Origin: Rhodococcus sp. 14-2470-1b
GTDB taxonomy: Bacteria; Actinomycetota; Actinomycetes; Mycobacteriales; Mycobacteriaceae
NCBI RefSeq assembly: GCF_002259415.1
Contig: NZ_NPFY01000028.1
Span: 124,001 to 188,000, forward strand
Direction: 5' to 3'
DNA: 64,000 nucleotides
This document shows positions 11,015-19,678 of the stretch, piece by piece; the stretch's first letter is position 1, and every line of letters starts with the position of its first letter. A program made the translations under genes and the position numbers. The notes under the pieces are model-generated. The model worked only from the letters and a program-made list of their open reading frames with translations, was not told the DNA's origin and ran no database searches.

Positions 11015-11989
11015 GTGAATGCGAACAGTCCGGTGGAACCTCTGCATCTCGTTCTCGGTGACGAGGAACTGCTCATGGACCGGGCAGTGGCATCGATCGT
11101 CTCGTCGGTCAAGAAGGCCGCCCCCGAGGGCGACGATGTTCCCGTCACCAAACTGCGGGCAGGCGACGCAAGTGGACCGGAACTTGCCGAACTTCTCAGC
11201 CCGTCGCTGTTCGCCGAGGACCGCGTGGTCGTACTCGAAGCAGCAGCCGAGGCAGGTAAGGACGCCGTCGCGTTGGTTCTGGACGCGGCGGCCGATCCGC
11301 CCGAGGGGGCCGTGTTGGTGATCATGCACTCCGGCGGTGGCAGGGCCAAGGCAATGGTCGGATCGCTGCAGAAATCCGGTGCCGTCACGCACGAGTGCGC
11401 AAAGTTGACGAAGGCGTCGGAGAGGTCGGATTTCGTCAAACGTGAGTTCGGCACGGCCCAGGTGCGAGTGAACCAGGACGTCGTGGAGGCGGTCGTGGAG
11501 GCGGTCGGTTCCGATCTTCGTGAACTTGCTGCCGCCTGCTCGCAGCTCATTGCGGATACCGCGGGCAAGGTCGACGTCGACGCGGTCCGACGGTATTACT
11601 CGGGCAAAGCTGAAGTATCCGGATTCGACGTTGCGGAGAAAGCCGTCGGGGGAGACGTGCCCGGCGCTCTCGAAGCGTTGCGGTGGGCCATGCATCGGGG
11701 CGTGCCGCATGTTCTGCTGGCCGACGCACTGGCCGATGCAGTTCGCACTATCGCACTCGTGGGTTCGGCAGGCCGAGGTGACCCGTTCAAGATGGCGGGA
11801 GAACTGGGGATGCCGCCGTGGAAAATCAAGAAAGCACAAGCACAGGCCCGCGGCTGGACCGGTGCGTCGATCGGGGAGGCTTTGCAGGTGGTGTCGAAGC
11901 TCAACGCCGACGTCAAGGGCCAGGCCGCCGACGCGGATTATGCAGTGGAGAGCGCAGTGTCGGTGGTGGCGACGCTCAGTGCACGGTAG
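11015..11989 (+). CDS. holA: DNA polymerase III, delta subunit
   Basis: HolA, 324 residues, is the delta subunit of the clamp loader. It opens the beta sliding clamp so it can be placed on primed DNA. Family features are [16 protein letters not shown] at the start, the degenerate AAA+ core with [11 protein letters not shown] and [10 protein letters not shown], and the C-terminal helical collar ([20 protein letters not shown], then [13 protein letters not shown]). The start is GTG 11015, 7 nt after a -10-like box. It lies between comEC and a strong terminator, as in mycobacteria, where holA is followed by a convergent rpsT. Confidence 0.93.
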   Translation: MNANSPVEPLHLVLGDEELLMDRAVASIVSSVKKAAPEGDDVPVTKLRAGDASGPELAELLSPSLFAEDRVVVLEAAAEAGKDAVALVLDAAADPPEGAVLVIMHSGGGRAKAMVGSLQKSGAVTHECAKLTKASERSDFVKREFGTAQVRVNQDVVEAVVEAVGSDLRELAAACSQLIADTAGKVDVDAVRRYYSGKAEVSGFDVAEKAVGGDVPGALEALRWAMHRGVPHVLLADALADAVRTIALVGSAGRGDPFKMAGELGMPPWKIKKAQAQARGWTGASIGEALQVVSKLNADVKGQAADADYAVESAVSVVATLSAR

Positions 11990-12003
11990 GCATCACGGGA
12001 ACG

Positions 12004-12043
12004 CGAAAGAACCCGCTCGGTGACGACCGAGCGGGTTCTTTCG
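12004..12043. terminator. Bidirectional terminator between holA and rpsT
   Basis: A perfect 18-bp stem (12004-12021 with 12026-12043, arm core AGAACCCGCTCGGT) encloses a GACG loop. The stem ends in AAAG and CTTT, so each strand offers a short U run. It sits 14 nt after the holA stop and 11 nt from the rpsT stop, serving both convergent genes. Confidence 0.85.
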
Positions 12044-12054
12044 ACGAAAAAGAA

Positions 12055-12315
12055 TCAGAGCTTGTTGACTGCCAGAGCCAGAGCCGACTTCTTGTTGGCT
12101 GCCTGGTTCTTGTGGATGACACCCTTGCTGGCTGCCTTGTCCAGCTGGCGACCTGCGCTGACGAGGATGGCGGAAGCCTTGTCCTTGTCGCCCTCGGCCT
12201 CAGCGGCGCGGAAGGAGCGAATGATCGTCCGCAGCGAGGACTTCACCGACTGGTTGCGCAGGCGGTTGCGCTCGTTGGTGAGAATCCGCTTCTTCTGGGA
12301 CTTGATGTTGGCCAC
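12055..12315 (-). CDS. rpsT: 30S ribosomal protein S20
   Basis: S20, 86 residues, binds 16S rRNA in the small subunit. The sequence begins [20 protein letters not shown] and ends [19 protein letters not shown], as expected for the family, and is strongly basic and helical. I chose GTG 12315: an AGAAGGA site lies 8 nt upstream and the next residues match the conserved N-terminus. It is monocistronic, convergent with holA across the shared terminator and divergent from the ATP-grasp gene. The 225 nt on its upstream side include an AT-rich stretch likely to hold both promoters. Confidence 0.97.
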   Translation of the reverse strand: MANIKSQKKRILTNERNRLRNQSVKSSLRTIIRSFRAAEAEGDKDKASAILVSAGRQLDKAASKGVIHKNQAANKKSALALAVNKL

Positions 12316-12540
12316 GCGTAAAATCCTTCTGTCTTCGTCGGTATTCCGGTCAGGGCGGTCCATGCTGGAATGCCCGAAGTCTGCTGCCAAGCCATGAAGC
12401 CCAGCGCCGAAGATCGAGAATACCAGCACCGTCGGCAGAACCCAATTCGGCCTGTACGTACACAGGGTAAGTGTTGTGCGTTTCCAGAAATTAACGCGTC
12501 CGGCGCGCTTATCTCCTGCCTCTGTAGCAACATTGCCGAG

Positions 12541-14220
12541 ATGAGCCCGCGATCTGCAGCCACAGCCCAAGACAAGGCCAAGCCAAGCAAATCCAAGTCG
12601 GCAGCTCGCGAGAAACCCGAAGTGGACGGCGTGTTCGGCGGCTATTCCGATGTCGGAAAGTACGGTCTGGCCTTCGACGAGATGTTCGACCCGGACGGCA
12701 AGACCCGGACTCCCTACAAGGGCATTCACACCGCACTCGAGCCGTCGAGTTCAGCGGACCTCGACGCGCGCTCGGATGCACTCGGCCGCGCCTTCGTCGA
12801 CCAGGGCATCACGTTCTCCCTCTCGGGACAGGAACGCCCGTTTCCTCTGGATCAAGTTCCGCGCGTCATCGCCGCAGGCGAGTGGTCGCGCCTCGAGCGT
12901 GGCATCAAGCAGCGCGTCCGGGCGCTGGAGATGTTTCTGGCCGACATCTACGGAGACCAAGAAATTCTGCGCGACGGCGTCGTGCCGAAACGTCTGGTCA
13001 CGTCGTGTGAGCACTTCCACCGTGAAGCAGTGGGCATCGTCCCGCCCAACGGCGTGCGTATCCACGTCGCAGGCATCGACCTGATTCGCGATGCCCAGGG
13101 CACGTTCCGTGTGCTGGAGGACAACCTGAGGTCGCCCTCCGGCGTGTCCTACGTCATGGAGAATCGCCGCACCATGGCGAGAGTGTTCCCCGATCTTTTC
13201 GCCACACACCGGGTACGCGCTGTCGGTGATTATGCGTCGCACCTGCTCCGGGCGCTACGCGCGTCCGCGGCCCTCAACGAAGCCGACCCGACGGTGGTCG
13301 TCCTCACACCGGGTGTCGCGAACTCCGCGTACTTCGAACACTCCCTGCTCGCTCGTCTCATGGGTGTCGAACTGGTCGAGGGCCGCGACCTGTTCTGCCG
13401 CGACAACGTCGTCTACATGCGTACGACCGAGGGCGAACGCCAGGTCGACGTCATCTACCGCCGCATCGACGACGATTACCTGGACCCCATGCAGTTCCGT
13501 CCGGACTCGGTCCTCGGCGTCGCCGGGTTGGTCAACGCCGCTCGCGCAGGCAACGTCGTCATCTCGAGTGCCGTCGGCAACGGAGTCGGCGACGACAAAC
13601 TGGTCTACACGTACGTTCCGACGATCATCGACTACTACCTGGGCGAGAAGCCGCTCCTCGCGAACGTCGACACGTTCCGGTGCTGGCTCGACGACGAGTG
13701 CGAGGAAGTGCTCGACCGAGTGGACGAACTGGTCATCAAGCCGGTCGAAGGATCAGGCGGTTACGGCATCGTCTTCGGTCCCGACGCGTCGCCCAAGGAA
13801 CTGTCGACGATCAGCAAGAAGATCCGAGCCGATCCCCGTGGCTGGATCGCGCAGCCCGTCGTTCAGCTGTCCACGGTTCCGACGAAGATCGGCGGCCGGC
13901 TCGTGCCTCGCCACGTCGACCTGCGGCCATTCGCAGTCAACGACGGCGACGACGTCTGGGTGTTGCCGGGCGGGCTGACCCGAGTCGCGCTTCCCGAAGG
14001 CTCGCTCGTGGTCAACTCGAGCCAGGGCGGTGGAAGCAAGGACACCTGGGTTCTGGCAACTCGAACGTCGCAGGAAGAGCAGGAACTAGCGGGTGAGGAG
14101 ATCGTCAGCGAGCCGCCCGAGGCTCCACGGGCCGAACAGGGCCCGGAATTGACCATGGACCAGCAGCAGCAGCAGCAGCAACAACAGCAGCAACAGCTTT
14201 CGAACGGTGGTGGATGCTAG
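12541..14220 (+). CDS. Circularly permuted ATP-grasp protein with C-terminal polyglutamine
   Basis: A 559-residue circularly permuted ATP-grasp protein, homologous by sequence and position to M. tuberculosis Rv2411c. ATP-grasp enzymes join a carboxylate to an amine or thiol; the substrate here is unknown. Family stretches are [57 protein letters not shown] and [20 protein letters not shown]. The last 70 or so residues are acidic, low-complexity sequence ending in 12 glutamines. ATG 12541 is chosen because homology starts soon after and a weak -10 (CAACAT) lies 7 nt upstream. The next gene, alpha-E, starts on the base after the stop. A transglutaminase-fold gene completes the unit. Confidence 0.85.
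   Translation: MSPRSAATAQDKAKPSKSKSAAREKPEVDGVFGGYSDVGKYGLAFDEMFDPDGKTRTPYKGIHTALEPSSSADLDARSDALGRAFVDQGITFSLSGQERPFPLDQVPRVIAAGEWSRLERGIKQRVRALEMFLADIYGDQEILRDGVVPKRLVTSCEHFHREAVGIVPPNGVRIHVAGIDLIRDAQGTFRVLEDNLRSPSGVSYVMENRRTMARVFPDLFATHRVRAVGDYASHLLRALRASAALNEADPTVVVLTPGVANSAYFEHSLLARLMGVELVEGRDLFCRDNVVYMRTTEGERQVDVIYRRIDDDYLDPMQFRPDSVLGVAGLVNAARAGNVVISSAVGNGVGDDKLVYTYVPTIIDYYLGEKPLLANVDTFRCWLDDECEEVLDRVDELVIKPVEGSGGYGIVFGPDASPKELSTISKKIRADPRGWIAQPVVQLSTVPTKIGGRLVPRHVDLRPFAVNDGDDVWVLPGGLTRVALPEGSLVVNSSQGGGSKDTWVLATRTSQEEQELAGEEIVSEPPEAPRAEQGPELTMDQQQQQQQQQQQQLSNGGGC
14161..14196 (+). repeat. CAG/CAA microsatellite encoding 12 Gln
   Basis: Twelve consecutive Gln codons, six CAG followed by a CAA/CAG mixture, lie at the 3' end of the ATP-grasp gene. 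The CAG run is a likely site of slippage, so length may vary between strains. Confidence 0.95.
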
Positions 14221-15195
14221 ATGCTCGCGCGTAACGCAGAGTCGCTTTACTGGATCGGGCGGTACGTGGAGCGGGCCGACGACACGGCTCGAATCCTGGA
14301 CGTCACGGTCCATCAGCTCCTCGAGGACGCGACGGTCGATCCCGATCACATCTCTCGTGTCCTGCTCCGCGTTCTCGGGTTCCAGCACGAACCCGACGTG
14401 TCCCTGGACGTGTGGTCGCTGACCGAGGTGGTCGCGTTCAGTCGGGAGGGACGTGGATCGATCGTCGATTCCCTGTCGGGTGCCCGTGAGAACGCTCGTG
14501 GTGCACGGGAAGTCACGTCCACCGAGATGTGGGAGTGCCTCAACACCACCTACAACGGCTTGGGAGACCGCATCCGGGCGTCGAAGCGCACCGGACCGCA
14601 CGAGTTCTTCAGTTACATCGAGGAGCGGGCGGCGATGTTCGCCGGACTCGCCGATTCCACGCTGAGTCACGACGACGGATATCGCTTCCTCATTCTCGGT
14701 CGTTCGGTGGAACGCGTCGACATGGTGGTGCGTCTGCTGCTCTCGCGTGCGGGTGACCGGCCGTCGTCGCCGGCATGGGTGACCGTGCTCCGTGCGGCGG
14801 GCGCGCACGACACCTACCTCCGCACGTACCGCGGCGCGCTCGATGCGCAGCGAGTGCTCGAATTCATGCTGTTGGACCGGCTGTTCCCACGTTCGGTGTT
14901 CTATGCGTTGAGTGAGGCGGAACGCTCGTTGGATCAACTCGATCATCAGCCCAACAGCCGCGTCGGCGCGCGAGCCGAGGCTCAGCGACTACTCGGCCGC
15001 GCCCGCAGCGAGCTCGAATTTCTGCGACCCGGAGCACTGTTGGACGATCTGCAGGACAGGTTGCTGGCGCTGCAGGAGACGTGCCGAGAACTGGGAGACG
15101 CGATTTCCAAGCAGTATTTCCATGCGGCGCCCTGGGTCGCGTGGACCGATGCGGGTTCGGGAACGTACGAGGATCAATTGGAAGGTGAACTGTGA
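14221..15195 (+). CDS. Alpha-E domain protein
   Basis: A 324-residue, largely helical Alpha-E domain protein, homologous by position to M. tuberculosis Rv2410c. The start MLARNAESLYWIGRYVERAD is the family hallmark, and YRFLILGRSVERVDMVVRLL and VFYALSEAERSLDQL are further conserved helices. Its biochemical role is unproven. The family nearly always travels with circularly permuted ATP-grasp and transglutaminase-like partners, which suggests a joint peptide-ligating or modifying system. The ATG directly abuts the TAG of the ATP-grasp gene. Its stop overlaps the GTG of the transglutaminase gene, so all three are translationally coupled. Confidence 0.85.
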   Translation: MLARNAESLYWIGRYVERADDTARILDVTVHQLLEDATVDPDHISRVLLRVLGFQHEPDVSLDVWSLTEVVAFSREGRGSIVDSLSGARENARGAREVTSTEMWECLNTTYNGLGDRIRASKRTGPHEFFSYIEERAAMFAGLADSTLSHDDGYRFLILGRSVERVDMVVRLLLSRAGDRPSSPAWVTVLRAAGAHDTYLRTYRGALDAQRVLEFMLLDRLFPRSVFYALSEAERSLDQLDHQPNSRVGARAEAQRLLGRARSELEFLRPGALLDDLQDRLLALQETCRELGDAISKQYFHAAPWVAWTDAGSGTYEDQLEGEL

Positions 15196-16034
15196 GCTGG
15201 CGTATGCGCGTTGTCCACACCACGGGCTATCAATACGACGCTCCGGTGACGTCGTCCTACAACGAGGCGCGCCTGACACCGCGAAGTGACAACCGGCAGA
15301 ACGTCATCCTGAACCGAGTCGAGACCAATCCGGTGACCAGGAGTTACCGGTACACCGACTACTGGGGTACGGCGGTAACGGCCTTCGATCTTCACGCACC
15401 GCACACGGAACTGGAAGTGACGGGGTCGTCCGTCGTCGAAACCGATCCGTTCTTGGCTCCGGAGGAGAACGCGTCGTGGGAGGAGCTTGCCAGCGAACCA
15501 GTGATCGATCGGTTCAACGAGGTCCTCGACAACACCGTCTACGTTCCCAAGAACCGCCAGCTGGCAGCGATCGCGAAAAAGCTCTCCAAAGGCCTGCCGC
15601 CTCAAGAGTCGGTCGTGGAGATCGCGAACTGGGTGAACCAGGAGATGTCCTACGTTCCGGGAACCACGGGCGTGCACACCTCGGCAGTCGAGGCCTGGTC
15701 CGAGAAGAAGGGCGTCTGCCAGGATTACGCACACCTGACGCTGCTCCTGCTGCGTAGCCTCGGGATTCCCAGCCGCTACGTCTCGGGCTATCTGCACCCG
15801 AAGAAGGACGCCGTCATCGGTGCGTCGGTCGAAGGGCAGTCTCACGCCTGGATCGAAGCGTGGACCGGAGCCTGGTGGGGATACGACCCCACCAATGCCA
15901 TCGCCGTCAACGAGCAGCATGTCTCGGTCGGTCTCGGCCGTGACTACGCAGACGTGCCACCCCTGAAAGGCATCTTCTCGGGTGGTGGATCCACCGCTCT
16001 CGATGTCGTGGTGGAAATCACAAGGCTGGCGTAG
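15192..16034 (+). CDS. Transglutaminase-like (papain-fold) protein
   Basis: A 280-residue protein with an N-terminal beta region (RVVHTTGYQYDAPVTSSYNE) and a transglutaminase-like core. The catalytic triad is visible: Cys176 in KGVCQDYAHL, His218 in GQSHAWIEAW and Asp232 in WGYDPTNA. Bacterial members are generally thought to be cysteine proteases or amidases rather than cross-linking enzymes. It has no signal peptide, so it should act in the cytoplasm. The GTG at 15192 overlaps the alpha-E stop (GTGA). It is the third gene of the ATP-grasp/alpha-E unit and corresponds to M. tuberculosis Rv2409c by position. Confidence 0.87.
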   Translation: MSWRMRVVHTTGYQYDAPVTSSYNEARLTPRSDNRQNVILNRVETNPVTRSYRYTDYWGTAVTAFDLHAPHTELEVTGSSVVETDPFLAPEENASWEELASEPVIDRFNEVLDNTVYVPKNRQLAAIAKKLSKGLPPQESVVEIANWVNQEMSYVPGTTGVHTSAVEAWSEKKGVCQDYAHLTLLLLRSLGIPSRYVSGYLHPKKDAVIGASVEGQSHAWIEAWTGAWWGYDPTNAIAVNEQHVSVGLGRDYADVPPLKGIFSGGGSTALDVVVEITRLA

Positions 16035-16051
16035 GCGGGCGCGTCGCCCGC
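16035..16051. terminator. Terminator-like hairpin between convergent genes
   Basis: GCGGGCG-CGT-CGCCCGC is a perfect 7-bp GC stem with a 3-nt loop. It begins immediately after the TAG of the transglutaminase gene and stops 8 nt before the convergent PemK-like gene. It has no U tract, as is common in actinobacteria. Confidence 0.5.
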
Positions 16052-16059
16052 ATGCGATT

Positions 16060-16623
16060 TCAGGACCAGCTGTAGTCCTTACGCAGACGGGCGGCGACCG
16101 CGTCGAACTTTCCCTTGGCCAGGATGGCGCCCTCGCGCCGGATGCCGCTCTCCGGCACGTCGAGAACACGGTCGAGCCTGATCCAACTCGGCCGACCTTC
16201 CGCATCCCACGACCCTGCCCCGATCGACACCCAGTCGGGGTCGCCCTCGCGCTTGTCCTGACTGGACAGCATCAACCCGAGAAGGGTCTGTCCGTCCCGG
16301 CCGACGACGAGCACCGGTCGATCCTTGCCCTGACTTGCATCTTCCTCGTACGTGACCCACGTCCACACGATCTCACCGGGATCGGCCTTGCCGTCGAGGT
16401 CAGGGGAGTATTCGACCCGACGGGCGCGGTGGGCCGTCGGAACGGTCTTCGACGCCACCGGGCGACCCGGCGTGGGGGCGGGTGCCGACGACGAGTTGCC
16501 GGCAATCGCGTCCTTGCCCTTCTGCAGGGCGCCGGAGTTCTGCAACTGGCGAAACAGTCTCGGCCCCTCCCGAAGCGCAATTTTCCCGAGTTGCTTGCCC
16601 AATTTGCTCCAGTTGCCCGCCAT
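16060..16623 (-). CDS. PemK/MazF-family-like protein
   Basis: A 187-residue protein with a C-terminal PemK/MazF-like beta-barrel ([39 protein letters not shown], and [16 protein letters not shown]). A basic N-terminal region of about 60 residues precedes a Ser/Pro/Thr linker. MazF toxins are about 110 residues, and no antitoxin gene lies beside this one. It may therefore not be a classical toxin; I recall a syntenic mycobacterial protein (Rv2405) of similar length and unknown role. The ATG at 16623 follows a TAAACT box by 8 nt, so the message is probably leaderless. It is divergent from lepA. Confidence 0.7.
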   Translation of the reverse strand: MAGNWSKLGKQLGKIALREGPRLFRQLQNSGALQKGKDAIAGNSSSAPAPTPGRPVASKTVPTAHRARRVEYSPDLDGKADPGEIVWTWVTYEEDASQGKDRPVLVVGRDGQTLLGLMLSSQDKREGDPDWVSIGAGSWDAEGRPSWIRLDRVLDVPESGIRREGAILAKGKFDAVAARLRKDYSWS

Positions 16624-16637
16624 GGGCGTCGAGTTTA
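16624..16637 (-). promoter_or_regulatory. Leaderless promoter of the PemK-like gene
   Basis: Read on the minus strand, TAAACT (16632-16637) is followed by 8 nt and the ATG at 16623. There is no ribosome-binding site. Confidence 0.45.
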
Positions 16638-16677
16638 GCGACCCGGCCCGCGTAACCCGTCGACCCAGGACATGGGG

Positions 16678-16744
16678 CGGGCGGGAGTGGAGCCTGCGGA
16701 ATGACCGTGGTGGGACGGGCGGGAGTGGAGCCTGCGGAATGACC
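16678..16744 (+). repeat. 29-bp tandem direct repeat upstream of lepA
   Basis: Two identical 29-nt copies (16678-16706 and 16716-16744, core GGGAGTGGAGCCTGCGGAAT) lie with a 38-nt period. A partial third unit (TGTGGGAC) follows the second copy. The array lies between the divergent PemK-like gene and lepA and ends about 50 nt before the lepA start. Confidence 0.85.
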
Positions 16745-16795
16745 CTGTGGGACGATAGTCAGGTTCTCTCTTGCAAGCGCCAGCAAAGGATACGA

Positions 16796-18637
16796 GTGCC
16801 CAGCTTCGCCGATACGACGTTCACCGATCCCGCCCGGATCAGGAACTTTTGCATCATCGCCCACATCGACCACGGCAAGTCGACGCTGGCTGACCGGATG
16901 CTGCAGCTCACGGGCGTCGTCGATGATCGGTCGATGCGAGCTCAGTACCTCGACCGCATGGACATCGAGCGTGAACGAGGCATCACCATCAAGGCGCAGA
17001 ACGTGCGCCTGCCGTGGGTCGTCGACGGTGAAGAGTTCGTTCTCCACCTGATCGACACGCCTGGACACGTCGACTTCACGTACGAGGTTTCTCGTGCGCT
17101 CGAGGCGTGTGAGGGTGCTGTTCTGCTCGTCGACGCAGCGCAGGGTATCGAGGCTCAGACGCTCGCGAACCTGTATTTGGCGCTCGACAAAGAGCTGACG
17201 ATCATTCCTGTGCTCAACAAGATCGACTTGCCGGCGGCCGATCCGGATCGCTACGCCGCGGAGATCGCTCACATCATCGGCTGTGAGCCGGACGACGTCC
17301 TGCGAGTGTCCGGCAAGACGGGCGTCGGCGTCGAGGAGTTGCTGAACGAGGTCGTCAAGCAGGTACCTGCTCCCGTCGGTGACGCGGACGGCCCGGCCCG
17401 CGCGATGATCTTCGACTCCGTCTACGACACGTACCGCGGCGTCGTGACCTACGTTCGTGTCGTCGACGGTGCGTTGAATCCGCGCGAGAAGGTCACGATG
17501 ATGTCGACGGGCTCGACACACGAACTTCTCGAGGTCGGCATCGTGTCGCCGGACCCGAAGGCAACCAAGGGCCTGGGCGTCGGCGAGGTGGGGTACCTCA
17601 TCACGGGCGTCAAGGACGTGCGTCAGTCGAAGGTCGGTGACACCGTCACCACCGCACGCAAGGGTGCGACGGAACCTTTGACCGGATACCGCGAGCCACG
17701 GCCGATGGTCTACTCCGGTCTGTACCCCCTCGACGGGTCCGACTACCCGGACCTGCGTGATGCGCTCGAGAAGCTGCAGCTCAACGACGCAGCATTGACC
17801 TACGAGCCCGAGACGTCCGTGGCGCTCGGCTTCGGTTTCCGCTGCGGCTTCCTGGGCTTGCTGCACATGGAGATCACCCGCGAGCGTCTCGAACGCGAGT
17901 TCAACCTGGACCTGATCTCCACTTCGCCCAACGTGGTGTACCGCGTGGAGATGGAGGACGGTGCCGAGCACATCGTCACCAACCCGTCGTACTGGCCTGA
18001 GGGCAAGACGCGCGACGTGTTCGAGCCGATGGTCAAGTGCACCATCATCTCCCCGAGTGAGTTCATCGGCTCGATCATGGAACTGTGCCAGGGGAGGCGT
18101 GGCGAGCTGGGAGGTATGGACTATCTGTCCGAGACCCGAGTCGAGCTCCGCTACACCATTCCGATGGCCGAGATCATCTTCGACTTCTTCGACATCCTCA
18201 AATCCCGCACCCGCGGTTACGCCAGCCTGGATTACGAGGAAGTCGGCGAGCAAAGCGCTGCGCTCGTGAAGGTCGACATCCTGTTGCAGGGCGAGGCCGT
18301 CGATGCGTTCTCCGCGATCGTGCACAAGGATGCCGCAGCCGCGTACGGCAACAAGATGACAACCAAGCTCAAAGAGCTGATTCCTCGTCAGCAGTTCGAG
18401 GTGCCCATCCAGGCTGCCATCGGATCCAGAATCATTGCCCGCGAGAACATTCGAGCGATCCGCAAGGACGTTCTCGCGAAGTGCTACGGCGGTGACATCA
18501 GCCGTAAGCGCAAGCTGCTCGAGAAGCAGAAGGAAGGCAAGAAGCGCATGAAGACGATCGGTCGCGTCGACGTGCCGCAGGAAGCATTCGTCGCTGCACT
18601 GTCCTCGGAGTCGTCGGCGGACAAGCCCAAGAAATAG
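16796..18637 (+). CDS. lepA: Elongation factor 4 (back-translocase GTPase LepA)
   Basis: LepA/EF4, 613 residues, is a ribosome-dependent GTPase that assists stalled or misassembled ribosomes. G1 is [14 protein letters not shown]2 lies in [12 protein letters not shown]3 is DTPGHVDF and G4 is NKID. Domains II, III and V follow, and the LepA-specific C-terminal domain carries [21 protein letters not shown] chose GTG 16796 because an AAAGGA site lies 5 nt upstream and homology begins there, although the frame stays open well upstream. A tandem repeat and a possible -10 box (about 16754) precede it. It is followed 22 nt later by a flavin-dependent oxygenase gene. Confidence 0.97.
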   Translation: MPSFADTTFTDPARIRNFCIIAHIDHGKSTLADRMLQLTGVVDDRSMRAQYLDRMDIERERGITIKAQNVRLPWVVDGEEFVLHLIDTPGHVDFTYEVSRALEACEGAVLLVDAAQGIEAQTLANLYLALDKELTIIPVLNKIDLPAADPDRYAAEIAHIIGCEPDDVLRVSGKTGVGVEELLNEVVKQVPAPVGDADGPARAMIFDSVYDTYRGVVTYVRVVDGALNPREKVTMMSTGSTHELLEVGIVSPDPKATKGLGVGEVGYLITGVKDVRQSKVGDTVTTARKGATEPLTGYREPRPMVYSGLYPLDGSDYPDLRDALEKLQLNDAALTYEPETSVALGFGFRCGFLGLLHMEITRERLEREFNLDLISTSPNVVYRVEMEDGAEHIVTNPSYWPEGKTRDVFEPMVKCTIISPSEFIGSIMELCQGRRGELGGMDYLSETRVELRYTIPMAEIIFDFFDILKSRTRGYASLDYEEVGEQSAALVKVDILLQGEAVDAFSAIVHKDAAAAYGNKMTTKLKELIPRQQFEVPIQAAIGSRIIARENIRAIRKDVLAKCYGGDISRKRKLLEKQKEGKKRMKTIGRVDVPQEAFVAALSSESSADKPKK

Positions 18638-18659
18638 CAGCGGAGTAGTTTCATGGAGT

Positions 18660-19664
18660 GTGACGACGAGACTCCTGAACGAACTGACCATTCCGATCAT
18701 CAGTGCGCCGATGGCAGGCGGACCGTCCACTCCTGAGCTCGCTGCCGCGGTCTCGCGAGCCGGTGGTCTCGGCATGCTGGCCGGTGCATTACTCGACCTG
18801 GACGCTTTCGGGGCGAAGGTGGATTCGCTGCGAGAGGTCCGGTTCGGCGTCAACCTGTTCCTTCCCGACGACCCTTCCGGTGCTGATGTCGACGCGTACG
18901 CCGATCGCATCGCTCCATGGCTGGAGAAGTACGACGCGCCCCGGGGTGAACTGACCAGGCGCGACGACTACTACCCGGAAAAGTTCCGCTGGCTCGTACA
19001 GAACCCGGTCCCGCTCGTATCGAGCACGTTCGGGACATTCGATGCCGCGGAAGTCGCCGCGCTGCACGATGTCGGAACCGAAGTGTGGTGCACGGTGACC
19101 TCCGTCAGCGAAGCAGAGGAAGCCGAGGCCAGCGGTGTCGACGCACTGATCGTCCAAGGTCCGGAGGCCGGTGGACACCGCGGAAGCTTCGACGGCTCGG
19201 CTCCCGAGGAACCGTTGGCGGAACTGCTCGAGGCGGTGCGGCGGGCGTCCGCTCTGCCTCGTATCGCTGCGGGCGGCCTGATGGACGGCAACGACGTTGC
19301 ACCGGTGTTGAAATCCGGAGCGGCGCACGCTGCGCAGCTGGGCACGGCGTTTCTGAACACGGCCGAGGCGGGAACCCGCCCGGTCCACCGCGAGCAGCTG
19401 ACCGCCACCGAGGAGACCGCGGTGACACGTGCATTCTCGGGACGCCCCGCGCGCGGAATCGTCAACGAATTCATGCGCGATCACTCCGGTGATGCTCCGC
19501 TCGCGTACCCGGACCTGCATTACCTGACCGCTCCGATGCGCGCGAAGGCCGGAGCAGCAGGGGACCCGTCGGCGCTGTCGATGTGGGCCGGAACCGGTCA
19601 CCGACGCGCACGCGCGGCGTCGGCAACCGACTTGATGGCGGAATGGGCGACCCAGTTGCAGTGA
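18660..19664 (+). CDS. Nitronate monooxygenase-like flavoprotein
   Basis: A 334-residue protein of the nitronate monooxygenase (2-nitropropane dioxygenase-like) family, an FMN-binding TIM barrel. Visible segments are PIISAPMAGGPSTPELAAAV, RFGVNLFLPDD, LVSSTFG, ALIVQGPEAGGHRGSFDG (phosphate-binding and active-site region) and PRIAAGGLMDG with AQLGTAFLNT. Such enzymes detoxify alkyl nitronates, but many family members have other or unknown substrates. The start GTG 18660 has no well-spaced ribosome-binding site, so the exact N-terminus is uncertain. It follows lepA by 22 nt and is probably cotranscribed. It is convergent with the GH15 gene, 14 nt away. Confidence 0.8.
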   Translation: MTTRLLNELTIPIISAPMAGGPSTPELAAAVSRAGGLGMLAGALLDLDAFGAKVDSLREVRFGVNLFLPDDPSGADVDAYADRIAPWLEKYDAPRGELTRRDDYYPEKFRWLVQNPVPLVSSTFGTFDAAEVAALHDVGTEVWCTVTSVSEAEEAEASGVDALIVQGPEAGGHRGSFDGSAPEEPLAELLEAVRRASALPRIAAGGLMDGNDVAPVLKSGAAHAAQLGTAFLNTAEAGTRPVHREQLTATEETAVTRAFSGRPARGIVNEFMRDHSGDAPLAYPDLHYLTAPMRAKAGAAGDPSALSMWAGTGHRRARAASATDLMAEWATQLQ

Positions 19665-19678
19665 GTCGGCCACTCACG

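Noticed and set aside
16060..16623. Toxin-antitoxin locus
   Set aside because: The PemK-like protein is much longer than MazF toxins and no antitoxin gene is adjacent on either side.
16400..18910. An 836-codon open frame antisense to lepA
   Set aside because: It is the mirror of a highly biased GC-rich gene, has no family resemblance, and covers a certain gene on the other strand. Similar long antisense frames over cysA, dnaJ, phoH, dgt and glyS were dropped for the same reason.
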